From: Pseudomonas paralcaligenes
Lineage (GTDB): Bacteria; Pseudomonadota; Gammaproteobacteria; Pseudomonadales; Pseudomonadaceae
Reading direction: 5' to 3'
Length of the DNA: 64,000 nucleotides
NCBI RefSeq assembly: GCF_019655855.1
Contig: NZ_BPFX01000004.1
Location: 62,001 to 126,000 of the forward strand
Shown here: piece by piece, positions 46,002-55,820 of the stretch
Numbering within the stretch: the stretch's first letter is position 1
How the letters are laid out: each line of letters starts with the position of its first letter
The notes under the pieces: model-generated
Database searches by the model: none
The model's input: only the letters and a program-made list of their open reading frames with translations
What the model was told of the DNA's origin: nothing
Translations under genes and position numbers: made by a program

Positions 46002-47112
46002 CCTCCAGGCTCAGGCCCTGGGCGATGCTGGTCAGGTGGTCGCCGTCGGTTTCCGAGCCCAGCTTGATCATCAGGCGCAGGTCGTTCGCCGAGTCGGCGT
46101 AGAGCAGGGCGTCCTCGTAGGTGATCTCGCCCTGGGTGTAGAGGTTGTACAGCGCCTGGTCGAAGGTCTGCATGCCCAGCTCGGTGGAACGCTTCATCAG
46201 ACCCTTGAGTTCGTGCACCTCGCCCTTGCGGATCAGGTCGGCGGCCAGCGGGGTGTTGATCAGCACCTCGATCACCGCGCGGCGGCCCTTGCCGTCCGGC
46301 GTCGGCACCAGCTGCTGGGCGACGATGGCCTTGAGGTTGAGCGACAGGTCCATCCATACCTGGTTGTGCCGGTCCGGCGGGAAGAAGTTGATGATCCGGT
46401 CCAGCGCCTGGTTGGCGTTGTTGGCGTGCAGGGTAGCCAGGCACAGGTGGCCGGTCTCGGCGAACGCCACGCCGTAGTCCATGGTTTCCCGGGTACGGAT
46501 CTCGCCGATCAGGATCACGTCCGGCGCCTGGCGCAGGGTGTTCTTCAGCGCCACCTCGAACGACTCGGTATCGATGCCGACCTCGCGCTGGGTGACGATG
46601 CAGTTCTGGTGCTGGTGGATGTATTCGATCGGGTCTTCGATGGAGATGATGTGGCCGCTGGTGTTCTTGTTGCGGTAGCCGATCATCGCCGCCAGCGAGG
46701 TGGACTTGCCGGTGCCGGTAGCGCCGACGAACAGCACCAGGCCGCGCTTGGTCAGCGCCAGCTTCTTCAGCACCTCGGGCAGCTTGAGGTCGTCCAGGGT
46801 CGGGATGTTGGTCTCGATGCGACGCAGCACCATGCCCGCCAGGTTGCGCTGGTAGAAGGCGCTGACCCGGAAGCGGCCGATGCCGCGGGCGCTGATGGCG
46901 AAGTTGCACTCGTGGTTCTCGGCGAACTCGCGGCGCTGCTGCTCGTTCATCACCGAGTGCACCGTCTCGCGGGTCTGCTCCGGAGACATGGAGGTCTTGG
47001 TCACCGGCATGATCTTGCCATTGACCTTCATCGAGGGCGGCACGCCGGCCGTGATGAACAGGTCCGACCCGCCCTTTTCCACCATCAAGCGCAACAGTTT
47101 CTCAAATTCCAT
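45967..47112 (-). CDS. pilU: Type IV pilus retraction ATPase PilU
   Basis: A 381-residue secretion ATPase. Walker A FVGATGTGKSTSLAAMIGYR; Asp box and Walker B in ISIEDPIEYIH and VILIGEIRTRETMDY; His box ATLHANNANQALDRI. PilU assists PilT in pilus depolymerisation for twitching motility. The ISIEDPIEYIHQHQNCIVTQ and C-terminal QGLSLEVSDEDPGRRFR tails are PilU-like. It lies 50 bases downstream of pilT. Its last 35 bases overlap the end of the UdgX gene. Confidence 0.95.
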   Translation of the reverse strand: MEFEKLLRLMVEKGGSDLFITAGVPPSMKVNGKIMPVTKTSMSPEQTRETVHSVMNEQQRREFAENHECNFAISARGIGRFRVSAFYQRNLAGMVLRRIETNIPTLDDLKLPEVLKKLALTKRGLVLFVGATGTGKSTSLAAMIGYRNKNTSGHIISIEDPIEYIHQHQNCIVTQREVGIDTESFEVALKNTLRQAPDVILIGEIRTRETMDYGVAFAETGHLCLATLHANNANQALDRIINFFPPDRHNQVWMDLSLNLKAIVAQQLVPTPDGKGRRAVIEVLINTPLAADLIRKGEVHELKGLMKRSTELGMQTFDQALYNLYTQGEITYEDALLYADSANDLRLMIKLGSETDGDHLTSIAQGLSLEVSDEDPGRRFR

Positions 47113-47163
47113 TTTTCCCGCCCATGTGTCTCGTGCGTGGCCGACACGGCGACCACGTCATTA

Positions 47164-48198
47164 TTAGAAGTTTTCCGGCGTCTTGGCCTTCTCGCGCGCC
47201 GCGTCGCGACTGACCAGGCCCTTGGCCACCAGGCCCTTGAGGCAGTTGTCGAGGGTCTGCATGCCCAGCGAGCCGCCGGTCTGGATCGACGAGTACATCT
47301 GCGCGACCTTGTCCTCGCGGATCAGGTTACGGATCGCCGGCGTGCCGATCATGATCTCGTGGGCAGCCACCCGACCGCCGCCGATCTTCTTCAGCAGCGT
47401 CTGCGAGATCACCGCCTGCAGTGACTCGGAGAGCATGGAGCGGACCATGGACTTTTCCTCGGCGGGGAACACGTCCACCACCCGGTCGATGGTCTTGGCG
47501 GCGGAGGTGGTGTGCAGGGTGCCGAACACCAGGTGGCCGGTTTCCGCGGCGGTCAGCGCCAGGCGGATGGTCTCCAGGTCACGCATCTCGCCCACCAGGA
47601 TGATGTCCGGGTCTTCCCGCAGCGCCGAGCGCAGGGCCTCGGAGAAGCCGTGGGTGTCGCGGTGCACCTCGCGCTGGTTGACCAGGCACTTCTTCGATTC
47701 GTGGACGAATTCGATCGGGTCCTCGATGGTGAGGATGTGGTGGTACTTGTTGTTGTTCAGGTAGTCGAGCATGGCCGCCAGGGTGGTCGACTTGCCCGAA
47801 CCGGTCGGCCCGGTCACCAGCACCAGGCCGCGCGGCACGTCGGTGATCTTCCTGAACACCTCGCCCATGCCCAGCTCTTCCATGGTCAACACTTTCGAGG
47901 GAATGGTCCGGAACACGGCGCCGGCGCCGCGGTTCTGGTTGAAGGCGTTGACCCGGAAGCGCGCCACGCCGGGTACTTCGAAGGAGAAGTCGGTCTCGAG
48001 GAATTCCTCGTAATCCTTGCGCTGCTTGTCGTTCATGATGTCGTAGATCAGCGCGTGGACCTGCTTGTGGTCCATCGGCGGCAGGTTGATCCGGCGCACA
48101 TCGCCATCGACGCGAATCATCGGCGGCAGGCCCGCCGAGAGGTGCAGGTCCGACGCGCCTTGCTTGGCGCTGAAGGCGAGCAGCTCGGTAATATCCAT
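47164..48198 (-). CDS. pilT: Type IV pilus retraction ATPase PilT
   Basis: A 344-residue hexameric ATPase that drives pilus retraction. Start MDITELLAFSAKQGASDLHL; Walker A VTGPTGSGKSTTLAAMLDYL; Walker B IILVGEMRDLETIRLA; His box GTLHTTSAAKTIDRV; the AIRNLIRE motif needed for retraction is intact. Longer upstream frames run through yggS antisense and are not real. It is divergent from yggS, with 72 bases between starts. Confidence 0.96.
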   Translation of the reverse strand: MDITELLAFSAKQGASDLHLSAGLPPMIRVDGDVRRINLPPMDHKQVHALIYDIMNDKQRKDYEEFLETDFSFEVPGVARFRVNAFNQNRGAGAVFRTIPSKVLTMEELGMGEVFRKITDVPRGLVLVTGPTGSGKSTTLAAMLDYLNNNKYHHILTIEDPIEFVHESKKCLVNQREVHRDTHGFSEALRSALREDPDIILVGEMRDLETIRLALTAAETGHLVFGTLHTTSAAKTIDRVVDVFPAEEKSMVRSMLSESLQAVISQTLLKKIGGGRVAAHEIMIGTPAIRNLIREDKVAQMYSSIQTGGSLGMQTLDNCLKGLVAKGLVSRDAAREKAKTPENF

Positions 48199-48270
48199 GG
48201 GACTCCCCAATCGAATGCAAGCAGGTAGAATGCCGCAGACCCCTGACGGGCGGGCTATAGAGCGCAAGTA

Positions 48271-48975
48271 ATGTCCACGATAGCAGAGAATATTGCAAAG
48301 GTTCGCGAGCGTATCCGTGAGGCGGCGCAAGCCTCGCAGCGCAATCCGGACTCGGTCCGCCTGCTCGCCGTGAGCAAGACCCACCCCGCGCAGGCGGTGC
48401 GCGAGGCCAACGCCAGCGGCCAGGTCGACTTCGGCGAGAACTACCTGCAGGAAGCCCTGGCCAAGCAGCTCGAGCTGGCCGACCTGGACCTGGCCTGGCA
48501 CTTCATCGGCCCGATCCAGTCGAACAAGACCAAGGCGATCGCCGAGCACTTCCACTGGGTGCATTCGGTGGACCGCCTGAAGATCGCCCAGCGCCTGTCC
48601 GAGCAGCGCCCCGACCACCTGCCGCCGCTGAACGTCTGCCTGCAGGTCAACGTCAGCGGTGAAACCAGCAAGTCCGGCTGCTCGCCGGAGGAGCTGCCCG
48701 CGCTGGCACAGGCGGTTACACAACTGCCGCGACTGCGTCTGCGCGGATTGATGACAATCCCCGAACCCAGCGACGGCCCGCAGGCCCAGCGCGAGCCCCT
48801 GGCCCGCCTGCGCCAATTGCGCGACTCGCTGAACGCCGACCTCGACACCCTGTCCATGGGCATGAGCCAGGATCTGGAAGCCGCCATCGCCGAGGGCGCC
48901 ACCTGGGTGCGCATCGGCACCGCATTGTTCGGCGCCCGGGACTACAACCAGCCCGATCGCGGTCAGCCCCACTAA
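48271..48975 (+). CDS. yggS: PLP homeostasis protein YggS
   Basis: A 234-residue alanine-racemase-fold protein that binds PLP but has no known catalysis; it controls vitamin B6 pools. The PLP lysine is in LLAVSKTHPAQAV; FGENYLQEAL, WHFIGPIQSNK and LSMGMSQDLEAAIAEGATWV are the family motifs. It opens a plus-strand unit with proC, yggT and yggU. Confidence 0.93.
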   Translation: MSTIAENIAKVRERIREAAQASQRNPDSVRLLAVSKTHPAQAVREANASGQVDFGENYLQEALAKQLELADLDLAWHFIGPIQSNKTKAIAEHFHWVHSVDRLKIAQRLSEQRPDHLPPLNVCLQVNVSGETSKSGCSPEELPALAQAVTQLPRLRLRGLMTIPEPSDGPQAQREPLARLRQLRDSLNADLDTLSMGMSQDLEAAIAEGATWVRIGTALFGARDYNQPDRGQPH

Positions 48976-48990
48976 TAAAGGAAGCACACG

Positions 48991-49809
48991 ATGAGTCACC
49001 CCCGCATCGCCTTCATCGGCGCCGGCAACATGGCCGCCAGCCTGATCGGCGGGCTGCTCGCCCAGGGCCTGCCGGCCAGCCACATCCGCGCCAGCGACCC
49101 AGGCGCCGAGCAGCGCGCCAGGGTCGCCGCCGAACACGGCATCGAACTGTTCGAGAGCAACGCCGAAGCCATCGCCGGCGCCGACATCGTGGTGCTGGCG
49201 ACCAAGCCGCAGGTGCTCAAGGGCGTGTGCCAGGCCCTGGCGCCGAGCCTGCAGGCGGGCCAGATGGTCGTCTCCATCGCCGCCGGCATCACCTGCGCCA
49301 GCCTCACCGCCTGGCTCGGCGAGGTGGCACTGGTGCGCTGCATGCCCAACACTCCCGCGCTGCTGCGCCAGGGCGTCAGCGGCCTGTACGCCAACCCGCG
49401 GGTGTCCACCGAACAGCGCCAGCAGGCCGAACAGCTACTGGGCGCCGTCGGCCTGGCCGTGTGGCTGGATGAGGAGCGTCTGATCGACGCCGTGACCGCC
49501 GTCTCCGGCAGCGGCCCGGCCTACTTCTTCCTGCTGATCGAGGCGATGACCGCCGCCGGCGAGCAGCTCGGCCTGCCCCGCGAAACCGCCGCCCAGCTGA
49601 CCCTGCAGACCGCCCTGGGCGCCGCGCGCATGGCCACTGAAAGCGACGTCGACGCCGCCGAGCTGCGGCGCCGGGTCACCTCCCCCAATGGCACCACCGA
49701 AGCGGCGATCAAGGCCTTCCAGGCCGGCGGCTTCGAGGCCCTGGTACAACAGGCCCTGGACGCCGCCGCCCGGCGCTCCGCCGAACTCGCCGAACAACTG
49801 GGTCAATAA
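48991..49809 (+). CDS. proC: Pyrroline-5-carboxylate reductase
   Basis: A 272-residue enzyme for the last step of proline synthesis (P5C to proline with NAD(P)H). Rossmann start IAFIGAGNMAASLIGGLL; VLATKPQVLK; MPNTPALLRQGVSGLYAN; the signature AVSGSGPAYFFLLIEAM and TSPNGTTEAAIKAF. AAGGAAG precedes ATG 48991, 15 bases after yggS. Confidence 0.95.
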   Translation: MSHPRIAFIGAGNMAASLIGGLLAQGLPASHIRASDPGAEQRARVAAEHGIELFESNAEAIAGADIVVLATKPQVLKGVCQALAPSLQAGQMVVSIAAGITCASLTAWLGEVALVRCMPNTPALLRQGVSGLYANPRVSTEQRQQAEQLLGAVGLAVWLDEERLIDAVTAVSGSGPAYFFLLIEAMTAAGEQLGLPRETAAQLTLQTALGAARMATESDVDAAELRRRVTSPNGTTEAAIKAFQAGGFEALVQQALDAAARRSAELAEQLGQ

Positions 49810-49822
49810 GGAATCCGCATCG

Positions 49823-50413
49823 ATGAACGGACTGGATACCGCCGCCATCTACATCCTGCAGACGCTGGGCAGCCTCTACCTGCTGATCGTCCTGCTGCGC
49901 TTCGTCCTGCAACTGGTTCGCGCCGACTTCTACAACCCGCTCAGCCAATTCGCGGTCAAGGCCACCCAGCCGCTGCTGCGCCCGCTGCGCCGGCTGATCC
50001 CGGGCTTCGGCGGCCTCGACCTGGCCTCGCTGCTGCTGGCCATCCTGCTGCAGATGGTGATCATGGCCATCACCCTGCTGCTGGCCTACGGCACCACCGG
50101 CAACCCGCTGCAACTGCTGATCTGGGCGCTGATCGGGGTGACCTCGCTGTTCCTCAAGATCTTCTTCTTCGCACTGATCATCAGCGTGATCCTGTCCTGG
50201 GTCGCCCCGGGCAGCTACAACCCGGGCGCCCAGCTGGTGAACCAGATCTGCGAGCCGCTGCTGGCGCCGATCCGCAAGCTGCTGCCGAGCCTTGGCGGCC
50301 TGGACATCTCGCCGATCTTCGCCTTCATCGCGATCAACCTGCTCGACATGCTGGTGGTGAAGAACCTCGCCGCCGCGACCCACATGCCCTCGGTGCTGGG
50401 CCTGCTGATGTGA
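49823..50413 (+). CDS. yggT: YggT family membrane protein
   Basis: A 196-residue inner-membrane protein with two YggT repeats, each with two helices and the FYNPxxQxxxxxTQPLLxPxRRxIPxxGGLD pattern (FYNPLSQFAVKATQPLLRPL and SYNPGAQLVNQICEPLLAPI). YggT has been linked to osmotic/K+ homeostasis and to cell division proteins in some bacteria. The stop overlaps the yggU start by 4 bases. Confidence 0.92.
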   Translation: MNGLDTAAIYILQTLGSLYLLIVLLRFVLQLVRADFYNPLSQFAVKATQPLLRPLRRLIPGFGGLDLASLLLAILLQMVIMAITLLLAYGTTGNPLQLLIWALIGVTSLFLKIFFFALIISVILSWVAPGSYNPGAQLVNQICEPLLAPIRKLLPSLGGLDISPIFAFIAINLLDMLVVKNLAAATHMPSVLGLLM

Positions 50414-50706
50414 GCTGGTTCCGCTGGGACGGCGAGGACCTGATCCTCGACTGCCACCTGCAGCCCCGGGCGAGCAAGGACGAGTTCGCCGGGCTGCACG
50501 GCGAGCGGATGAAGATCCGCCTCACCGCGCCGCCGGTGGAGGGCAAGGCCAATGCCCACCTGATGGCCTTCCTGGCCGCCGCCTTCGGCGTCGCCAAGAG
50601 CCAGGTGAGCCTGGAGAGCGGCGAACTGAACCGGCAGAAGCGGGTGCGCGTGCGCGCCCCGCGCACCCTCCCCGACCTGCCCGGGCTGACCGTCCGCCCC
50701 GCCTGA
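50410..50706 (+). CDS. yggU: DUF167 (YggU) family protein
   Basis: A 98-residue protein starting at GTG 50410, overlapping yggT (GTGA). The DUF167 motif is CHLQPRASKDEFAGLHGERM followed by IRLTAPPVEGKANAHLMAFL and VSLESGELNRQKRVRV. The fold is small alpha/beta; the function is unknown. It is last gene of the yggS-proC-yggT-yggU unit. Confidence 0.92.
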   Translation: MSWFRWDGEDLILDCHLQPRASKDEFAGLHGERMKIRLTAPPVEGKANAHLMAFLAAAFGVAKSQVSLESGELNRQKRVRVRAPRTLPDLPGLTVRPA

Positions 50707-50845
50707 ACAACCACCCGGCCACAGTTCCGTCACGCCTCGATTGACGGCAGCCATGGCCGTCGCATAATGCGGACATCTCCGGTGAACCGTCCCGGATCGT
50801 TGCGCCCTTGTCGAGCCACGAACCACCCCTCGGAGGAGTGTCGGG

Positions 50846-52834
50846 ATGAGCATGGAACGTCTCAGCCAGCAGGTAGATGCCTACGTCGCCTGGAAGCGCG
50901 AGCTGATGCGCGAGTTCACCCGCTACCGCAGCTGGCTGGCGCAGCATCGCCTCGGCTCGGAAGCGATGGACGCGCGCCTGGAGCGCTCCCTCAAGCTGCT
51001 GCGCACCGACCACATTACCCTGGCCTTCGTCGGCGAGTTCTCCCGCGGCAAGACCGAGCTGATCAACGCCCTGTTCTTCTCCGAGTACGGCCAGCGCATG
51101 CTGCCGTCCCACGCCGGGCGCACCACCATGTGCCCCACCGAACTGTTCTTCGACCCCCGCTCCGAGCGCCCCTACATCCGCCTGCTGCCGATCGAGACGC
51201 GCATGGCCGACGCCAGCGTGTCGCAGTTCAAGCGCATCCCGCGGCACTGGGTGAACATCCCGCTCGATCCGAGCGACCCGGACAACATGGCCCTGGCCTT
51301 CGCCCAGGTGGCCAAGACCAAGCCGATGCCGGTGGAGCAGGCGATCCAGCTCGGCTTCCTGCCGGACATGCTGGAAGCGACCGGCAAGCCCGGCCAGGTG
51401 CTGGTGCCGGCCTGGCGCCACGCCATGGTCAACTTCGACCACCCGCTGCTGCGCCAGGGCCTGCGCATCCTCGACACGCCCGGCCTCAACGCCCTCGGCA
51501 GCGAGCCCGAACTGACCCTGTCGATGCTGCCCAATGCCCAGGCGATCCTGTTCCTGCTGGCCGCCGACACCGGCGTCACCTCCAGCGACATGGCGATCTG
51601 GAACGAGCACATCCGCCAGCTCGATGGCGACGCCCAGGCCAGCCTGTTCGCCGTGCTCAACAAGGTTGACGTGCTGTGGGACGACCTGGCCGGCGAGGAA
51701 AGCGTCGCCAGAGCCATCGCCCAGATGCAGGACGCCACCGCCCGCCAGCTCGGCATCTCCACCGCCAGCGTGCTGCCGCTGTCGGCCAAGCAGGCCCTGC
51801 TGGCCAAGGTACGCAAGGACGAGCCGCTGCTCGCCCGCAGCCAGCTGGCCGACCTGGAGAACCTGCTGTGCGAACGCATCGTCGCGCAGAAGGAGCGGCT
51901 GCTTGAGGACCGCGTGGTCAACCAGGTGCTGGCCCTGCTCAACAACAGCCAGCACGTGCTGAACCTGCGCCTGGAAAAGGTGCGCGAGCAGCAGTCGCTG
52001 CTCCAGGCGCACCAGCACGACAACGGCCAGCTGCTGTTCGACCTGACCGCCAAGACCAAGGAAGACCACAGCCAGCACCACAAGCGCCTGCTCGGCCTGA
52101 AGACCAACCAGCGCCTGCTCCGCCGTCAGGGCGACCTGCTCCGCGCCGCGGTGCGCCCGGAGCGCCTGGAAGACCACCTGGCCCAGGTTCGCCAGGGCCT
52201 GAACGGCAGCTGGACCACCCTCGGGATCAACCACGCCATCGTCGAATTCTTCCGCAACGTGGAGTACGACCTCGGCAACCTGATGCACGAAGCCGAGATG
52301 GCCAACAAGATGGTCGCTGCCATCTACCGCCGGCACAACGAGGAAAACCCACTGCACGGCGTCGACGCACCAAAGTTCAACAGCCGCGCCTACCAGCGCG
52401 AGCTGCAACAGTTGCGCGGCAAGGCCGACCAGTTCCGTCTGCACCTGAAGACGCTGATGACCGAACAGCGCAGCCTGACCCGGCGCTTCTTCGCCACCCT
52501 GGTGCAGGAAGTCATCGCCCTGCACCGACGCGTGCGCACGGAGGCGGAACAGTGGGCCAACGACGCCCTGATGCCACTCATGCAGAACACCCTCGAACAC
52601 AAGCAGATGCTCGAGAGCCACATGCTGCGCCTCAAATCCCTGGCCCAGGACACCCAGCAGACGCGCCAGCGCGGCCAGCAACTGGCCGGCTACTGCACCC
52701 AGTTGGAGCAGCAACTGGCCCAGGCCGGCGAAATGCTCCGTGCCCTGCGCAAGCCGGCGCCGATCCAGCGTCAGGGCAAGGTCGTCACCCTGCCTGGCGT
52801 CGCCCGCCCGCAGAGCGCCGCCGACCCGGCCTGA
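50846..52834 (+). CDS. Dynamin-like GTPase
   Basis: A 662-residue protein with an N-terminal dynamin-type G domain: P-loop VGEFSRGKTELINALF (residues about 62-77), G2 Thr in AGRTTMCPTELFF, G3 LDTPGLNALG and G4 NKVD. From about residue 330 it is almost wholly helical with coiled coils (RLEKVREQQSLLQAHQHD, THMLRLKSLAQDT-type segments), as in bacterial dynamin-like proteins that bind and remodel membranes. It has no signal peptide or membrane span. It has its own promoter space after yggU and ends at a strong hairpin before metX. The exact role is unknown; membrane maintenance under stress is the usual proposal for the family. Confidence 0.85.
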   Translation: MSMERLSQQVDAYVAWKRELMREFTRYRSWLAQHRLGSEAMDARLERSLKLLRTDHITLAFVGEFSRGKTELINALFFSEYGQRMLPSHAGRTTMCPTELFFDPRSERPYIRLLPIETRMADASVSQFKRIPRHWVNIPLDPSDPDNMALAFAQVAKTKPMPVEQAIQLGFLPDMLEATGKPGQVLVPAWRHAMVNFDHPLLRQGLRILDTPGLNALGSEPELTLSMLPNAQAILFLLAADTGVTSSDMAIWNEHIRQLDGDAQASLFAVLNKVDVLWDDLAGEESVARAIAQMQDATARQLGISTASVLPLSAKQALLAKVRKDEPLLARSQLADLENLLCERIVAQKERLLEDRVVNQVLALLNNSQHVLNLRLEKVREQQSLLQAHQHDNGQLLFDLTAKTKEDHSQHHKRLLGLKTNQRLLRRQGDLLRAAVRPERLEDHLAQVRQGLNGSWTTLGINHAIVEFFRNVEYDLGNLMHEAEMANKMVAAIYRRHNEENPLHGVDAPKFNSRAYQRELQQLRGKADQFRLHLKTLMTEQRSLTRRFFATLVQEVIALHRRVRTEAEQWANDALMPLMQNTLEHKQMLESHMLRLKSLAQDTQQTRQRGQQLAGYCTQLEQQLAQAGEMLRALRKPAPIQRQGKVVTLPGVARPQSAADPA

Positions 52835-52858
52835 GGCCAGCCAAATCAGCGACTTAGC

Positions 52859-52896
52859 CACGGCCCCCGCGCTTGCTGCCGGGGGCCGTGCTCTTT
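52859..52896 (+). terminator. Rho-independent terminator before metX
   Basis: CACGGCCCCCG (52859-52869) pairs with CGGGGGCCGTG (52880-52890), ten-base loop, followed by CTCTTT. It ends the dynamin-like gene and lies 37 bases before the metX start. Confidence 0.8.
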
Positions 52897-52932
52897 AGAC
52901 TGCTGCACTTTCCTGCAGCGAGAGCTGGCTCG

Positions 52933-54072
52933 ATGCCGACTGTTTTCCCCGCCGATTCCGTAGGCCTGGTGACCCCGCAGATCGCCCGCTTCAGCGAACC
53001 GCTGGCGCTGGTCTGCGGCCGCAGCCTGACCGACTACCAGCTGGTCTACGAGACCTACGGCACCCTCAACGCCTCGGCCAGCAACGCCGTGCTGATCTGC
53101 CACGCGCTGTCCGGTCACCACCATGCCGCCGGCTTCCACAGCGTGGAAGAGCGCAAGCCGGGCTGGTGGGACAGCTGCATCGGCCCGGGCAAGCCGATCG
53201 ACACCGAGCGCTTCTTCGTCGTCAGCCTGAACAACCTCGGCGGCTGCAACGGCTCCACCGGCCCCTCCAGCCTCAACCCGGCCAGCGGCAAGCCCTATGG
53301 CGCCGACTTCCCGGTGATGACGGTGGAGGACTGGGTGCACAGCCAGGCGCGCCTGGCCGACCTGCTCGGCGTGCGCCAGTGGGCCGCGGTGATCGGCGGC
53401 AGCCTCGGCGGCATGCAGGCCCTGCAGTGGACCATCAGTTACCCGGAGCGGGTCCGCCACTGCCTGGCCATCGCCTCGGCGCCCAAGCTGTCGGCGCAGA
53501 ACATCGCCTTCAACGAGGTGGCGCGCCAGGCAATCCTGACCGACCCGGAGTTCCACGGCGGCCACTTCCAGGAACAGGGCGTGATTCCCAAGCGTGGCCT
53601 GATGCTCGCGCGCATGGTCGGCCACATCACCTACCTGTCCGATGACGCCATGGGCGAGAAATTCGGCCGCGAGCTGAAGACCGACAAGCTCAACTACGAC
53701 TTCCACAGCGTCGAGTTCCAGGTCGAGAGCTACCTGCGCTACCAGGGCGAGGAGTTCTCCGGGCGCTTCGACGCCAACACCTACCTGCTGATGACCAAGG
53801 CGCTCGACTACTTCGACCCGGCCGCCGCCCACAACGGCGACCTGGCCGCCACCCTGGCCGCGGCCAAGGCGGATTTCTGCGTGATGTCCTTCACCACCGA
53901 CTGGCGCTTCTCGCCGGCGCGCTCGCGAGAGATCGTCGATGCCCTGGTGGCGGCGAAGAAGAACGTCAGCTACCTGGAGATCGACGCGCCGCAGGGCCAC
54001 GATGCCTTCCTGATGCCGATCCCGCGCTACCTGCAGGCATTCGACGCCTACATGAAGAGGATCGAGCTATGA
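52933..54072 (+). CDS. metX: Homoserine O-acyltransferase
   Basis: A 379-residue alpha/beta hydrolase-fold enzyme that activates homoserine for methionine synthesis. Nucleophile Ser157 in [28 protein letters not shown] and [17 protein letters not shown] are substrate-pocket motifs; the His is in [17 protein letters not shown]. The MetX family includes acetyl and succinyl transferases; the P. aeruginosa enzyme has been assigned as succinyltransferase, so the acyl donor here is likely succinyl-CoA. It overlaps metW by 4 bases. Confidence 0.94.
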   Translation: MPTVFPADSVGLVTPQIARFSEPLALVCGRSLTDYQLVYETYGTLNASASNAVLICHALSGHHHAAGFHSVEERKPGWWDSCIGPGKPIDTERFFVVSLNNLGGCNGSTGPSSLNPASGKPYGADFPVMTVEDWVHSQARLADLLGVRQWAAVIGGSLGGMQALQWTISYPERVRHCLAIASAPKLSAQNIAFNEVARQAILTDPEFHGGHFQEQGVIPKRGLMLARMVGHITYLSDDAMGEKFGRELKTDKLNYDFHSVEFQVESYLRYQGEEFSGRFDANTYLLMTKALDYFDPAAAHNGDLAATLAAAKADFCVMSFTTDWRFSPARSREIVDALVAAKKNVSYLEIDAPQGHDAFLMPIPRYLQAFDAYMKRIEL

Positions 54073-54695
54073 GCATGCGCGCGGACCTGGACATCATCCA
54101 GGACTGGATTCCGGCCGGCAGCCGGGTGCTTGACCTCGGCTGCGGCGACGGCGAGCTGCTGGCCTGGCTGCACGCCAACAAGAACGTCAGCGGCTACGGC
54201 CTGGAGATCGACCCCGAGAAGATCGCCAAGTGCATCGCCCGCGGCGTCAACGTCATCGAACAGAACCTCGACGAGGGCCTGGGCAACTTCGCCGACAACA
54301 GCTTCGACATGGTGGTGATGACCCAGTCGCTGCAGGCCCTGAAGTACCCGGACAAGGTGCTGGCGGAAATGTTGCGGGTCGGCAAGACCTGCATCATCAC
54401 CTTCCCCAACTTCGGCCACTGGCGCTGCCGCTGGTACCTGACCACCAAGGGCCGCATGCCGGTCTCCGAGTTCCTGCCCTATACCTGGTACAACACGCCG
54501 AACATCCACTTCTGCACCTTCGAGGACTTCGAGCGCCTGTGCCTGGAACAGGGCGCGAAGGTGGAGGAACGCCTGGCCGTCGACCACGCCCACCGGCACA
54601 ACCTGGGCAGCCGCCTATGGCCTAACCTGTTGGGTGAGATCGGCATCTATCGCGTCAGCGGGTCCGGCCTGGCCGATCACCGCGTAGCCGTCTAG
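54069..54695 (+). CDS. metW: Methionine biosynthesis protein MetW
   Basis: A 208-residue methyltransferase-fold protein always paired with MetX; it is required for full homoserine acyltransferase function in several bacteria. Motif [56 protein letters not shown] is the MetW signature. Coupled to metX by the ATGA overlap. Confidence 0.94.
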   Translation: MSMRADLDIIQDWIPAGSRVLDLGCGDGELLAWLHANKNVSGYGLEIDPEKIAKCIARGVNVIEQNLDEGLGNFADNSFDMVVMTQSLQALKYPDKVLAEMLRVGKTCIITFPNFGHWRCRWYLTTKGRMPVSEFLPYTWYNTPNIHFCTFEDFERLCLEQGAKVEERLAVDHAHRHNLGSRLWPNLLGEIGIYRVSGSGLADHRVAV

Positions 54696-54720
54696 CCCGC
54701 CACGCCCCGGAGGACCACTC

Positions 54721-55140
54721 ATGCGCCGTTTCGCATCCCTATTGTTTTGCCTGCTGCTCGCCCTGCCCGCCGTCGCCGAACGCAAACAGACCTTCGGCGA
54801 GCTGGACGTGCACTACAGCGTGTTCAACTCCAGCTTCCTGCAACCCGATATCGCGGCGGCCGCCGGCCTGACCCGCAGCAAGACCGTCGGCGTGCTCAAC
54901 GTGGCCGCCCTGAAGGACGGAAAGGGCCAGCCCGCCCAAGTCAGCGGCACGCTGAAGAACCTGATGGGCCAAACCACCGCGCTGGAGTTCCGCCAGGTGC
55001 TGGAAAGCGGCGCGGTGTACTACCTCGCCGAATTCCCGCTGCGCCAGCGCGAGATGCTGACCTTCAGCATCGTCGTGCAAGTCGGCAGCGGCGCGCCGCA
55101 CACCCTCACCTTCAACCAGGAAGTGTTCCCGGACGAATGA
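54721..55140 (+). CDS. Exported DUF4426 protein
   Basis: A 139-residue protein with a Sec signal peptide ([20 protein letters not shown]) and a mature beta-rich domain ([38 protein letters not shown]). It matches DUF4426 and sits between metW and rdgB as in other pseudomonads. The function is unknown. Its stop overlaps the rdgB start by 4 bases. Confidence 0.85.
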   Translation: MRRFASLLFCLLLALPAVAERKQTFGELDVHYSVFNSSFLQPDIAAAAGLTRSKTVGVLNVAALKDGKGQPAQVSGTLKNLMGQTTALEFRQVLESGAVYYLAEFPLRQREMLTFSIVVQVGSGAPHTLTFNQEVFPDE

Positions 55141-55736
55141 CCATGCCCTTCACAGAACTGGTGCTTGCCAGCCACAACGCTGGCAAGCTCAAGGAACTCC
55201 AGGCCATGCTCGGCGAGCACGTACGGGTGCGCTCGGTGGGCGAATTTTCCAGCATCGAGCCCGAGGAAACCGGCCTCTCCTTCGTCGAGAACGCCATCCT
55301 CAAGGCGCGCAACGCTGCCCGCGTGTCCGGCCTGCCGGCGCTGGCCGATGACTCCGGCCTGGCGGTGGACGCCCTTGGCGGCGCGCCGGGCATCTATTCG
55401 GCGCGCTACGCCGATGGCCAGGGCGACGCGGCCAACAACGCCAAGTTGCTGGACGCGCTGAAGGACGTGCCGGACGCCGAGCGCGGCGCCCAGTTCGTCT
55501 GCGCCCTGGCCCTGGTACGGCACGCCGATGACCCGCTGCCGATCCTCTGCGAGGGCCTGTGGCACGGCCGCATCCTGCACGAGGCGCGCGGCGCCGAGGG
55601 CTTCGGCTACGACCCGCTGTTCTGGGTACCGGAGCGCGCGTGCTCCAGCGCCGAGCTGGCCAGCGACGAGAAGAACCGCATCAGCCACCGCGCCCGCGCC
55701 ATGGCCCTGCTCAAGCAGCGCCTGGGGCTGGAGTGA
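55137..55736 (+). CDS. rdgB: Non-canonical purine NTP pyrophosphatase
   Basis: A 199-residue Ham1 family enzyme that removes ITP, dITP and XTP from nucleotide pools. [12 protein letters not shown] is the phosphate-binding start; [11 protein letters not shown] holds the catalytic Glu and Lys; [11 protein letters not shown] and [12 protein letters not shown] are diagnostic. ATG 55137 overlaps the preceding stop (ATGA); ATG 55143 is an alternative. Confidence 0.94.
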   Translation: MTMPFTELVLASHNAGKLKELQAMLGEHVRVRSVGEFSSIEPEETGLSFVENAILKARNAARVSGLPALADDSGLAVDALGGAPGIYSARYADGQGDAANNAKLLDALKDVPDAERGAQFVCALALVRHADDPLPILCEGLWHGRILHEARGAEGFGYDPLFWVPERACSSAELASDEKNRISHRARAMALLKQRLGLE

Positions 55737-55744
55737 GCCAGGCT

Positions 55745-55820
55745 CCCTCACCCCCTGTCCCTCTGGAGGGACAGGGGGGGCGTAGCCCCTCTCCCCCTGA
55801 GAGAGGGGTTGGGGTGAGGG
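55745..55820. repeat. REP-like palindromic element between rdgB and hemW
   Basis: A 76-base element with ten-base terminal inverted repeats CCCTCACCCC (55745-55754) and GGGGTGAGGG (55811-55820), and two inner hairpins: CCTGTCCCT/AGGGACAGG (55754-55775) and CCCCTCTC/GAGAGGGG (55786-55808). The same CCCTCACCC and CCCTCTCCC modules recur at 62706-62805. Confidence 0.75.

Noticed and set aside
48199..49137. N-terminal extension of PilT
   Set aside because: It would run antisense through yggS and proC; PilT has its standard start MDITELL at 48198 and normal length.
52891..52932. SAM riboswitch before metX
   Set aside because: Only 42 bases follow the terminator hairpin before the start codon, too short for any known SAM aptamer.
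54747..55136. N-terminal extension of RdgB
   Set aside because: Overlaps the DUF4426 gene in another frame; RdgB starts at the ATGA overlap with normal family length.
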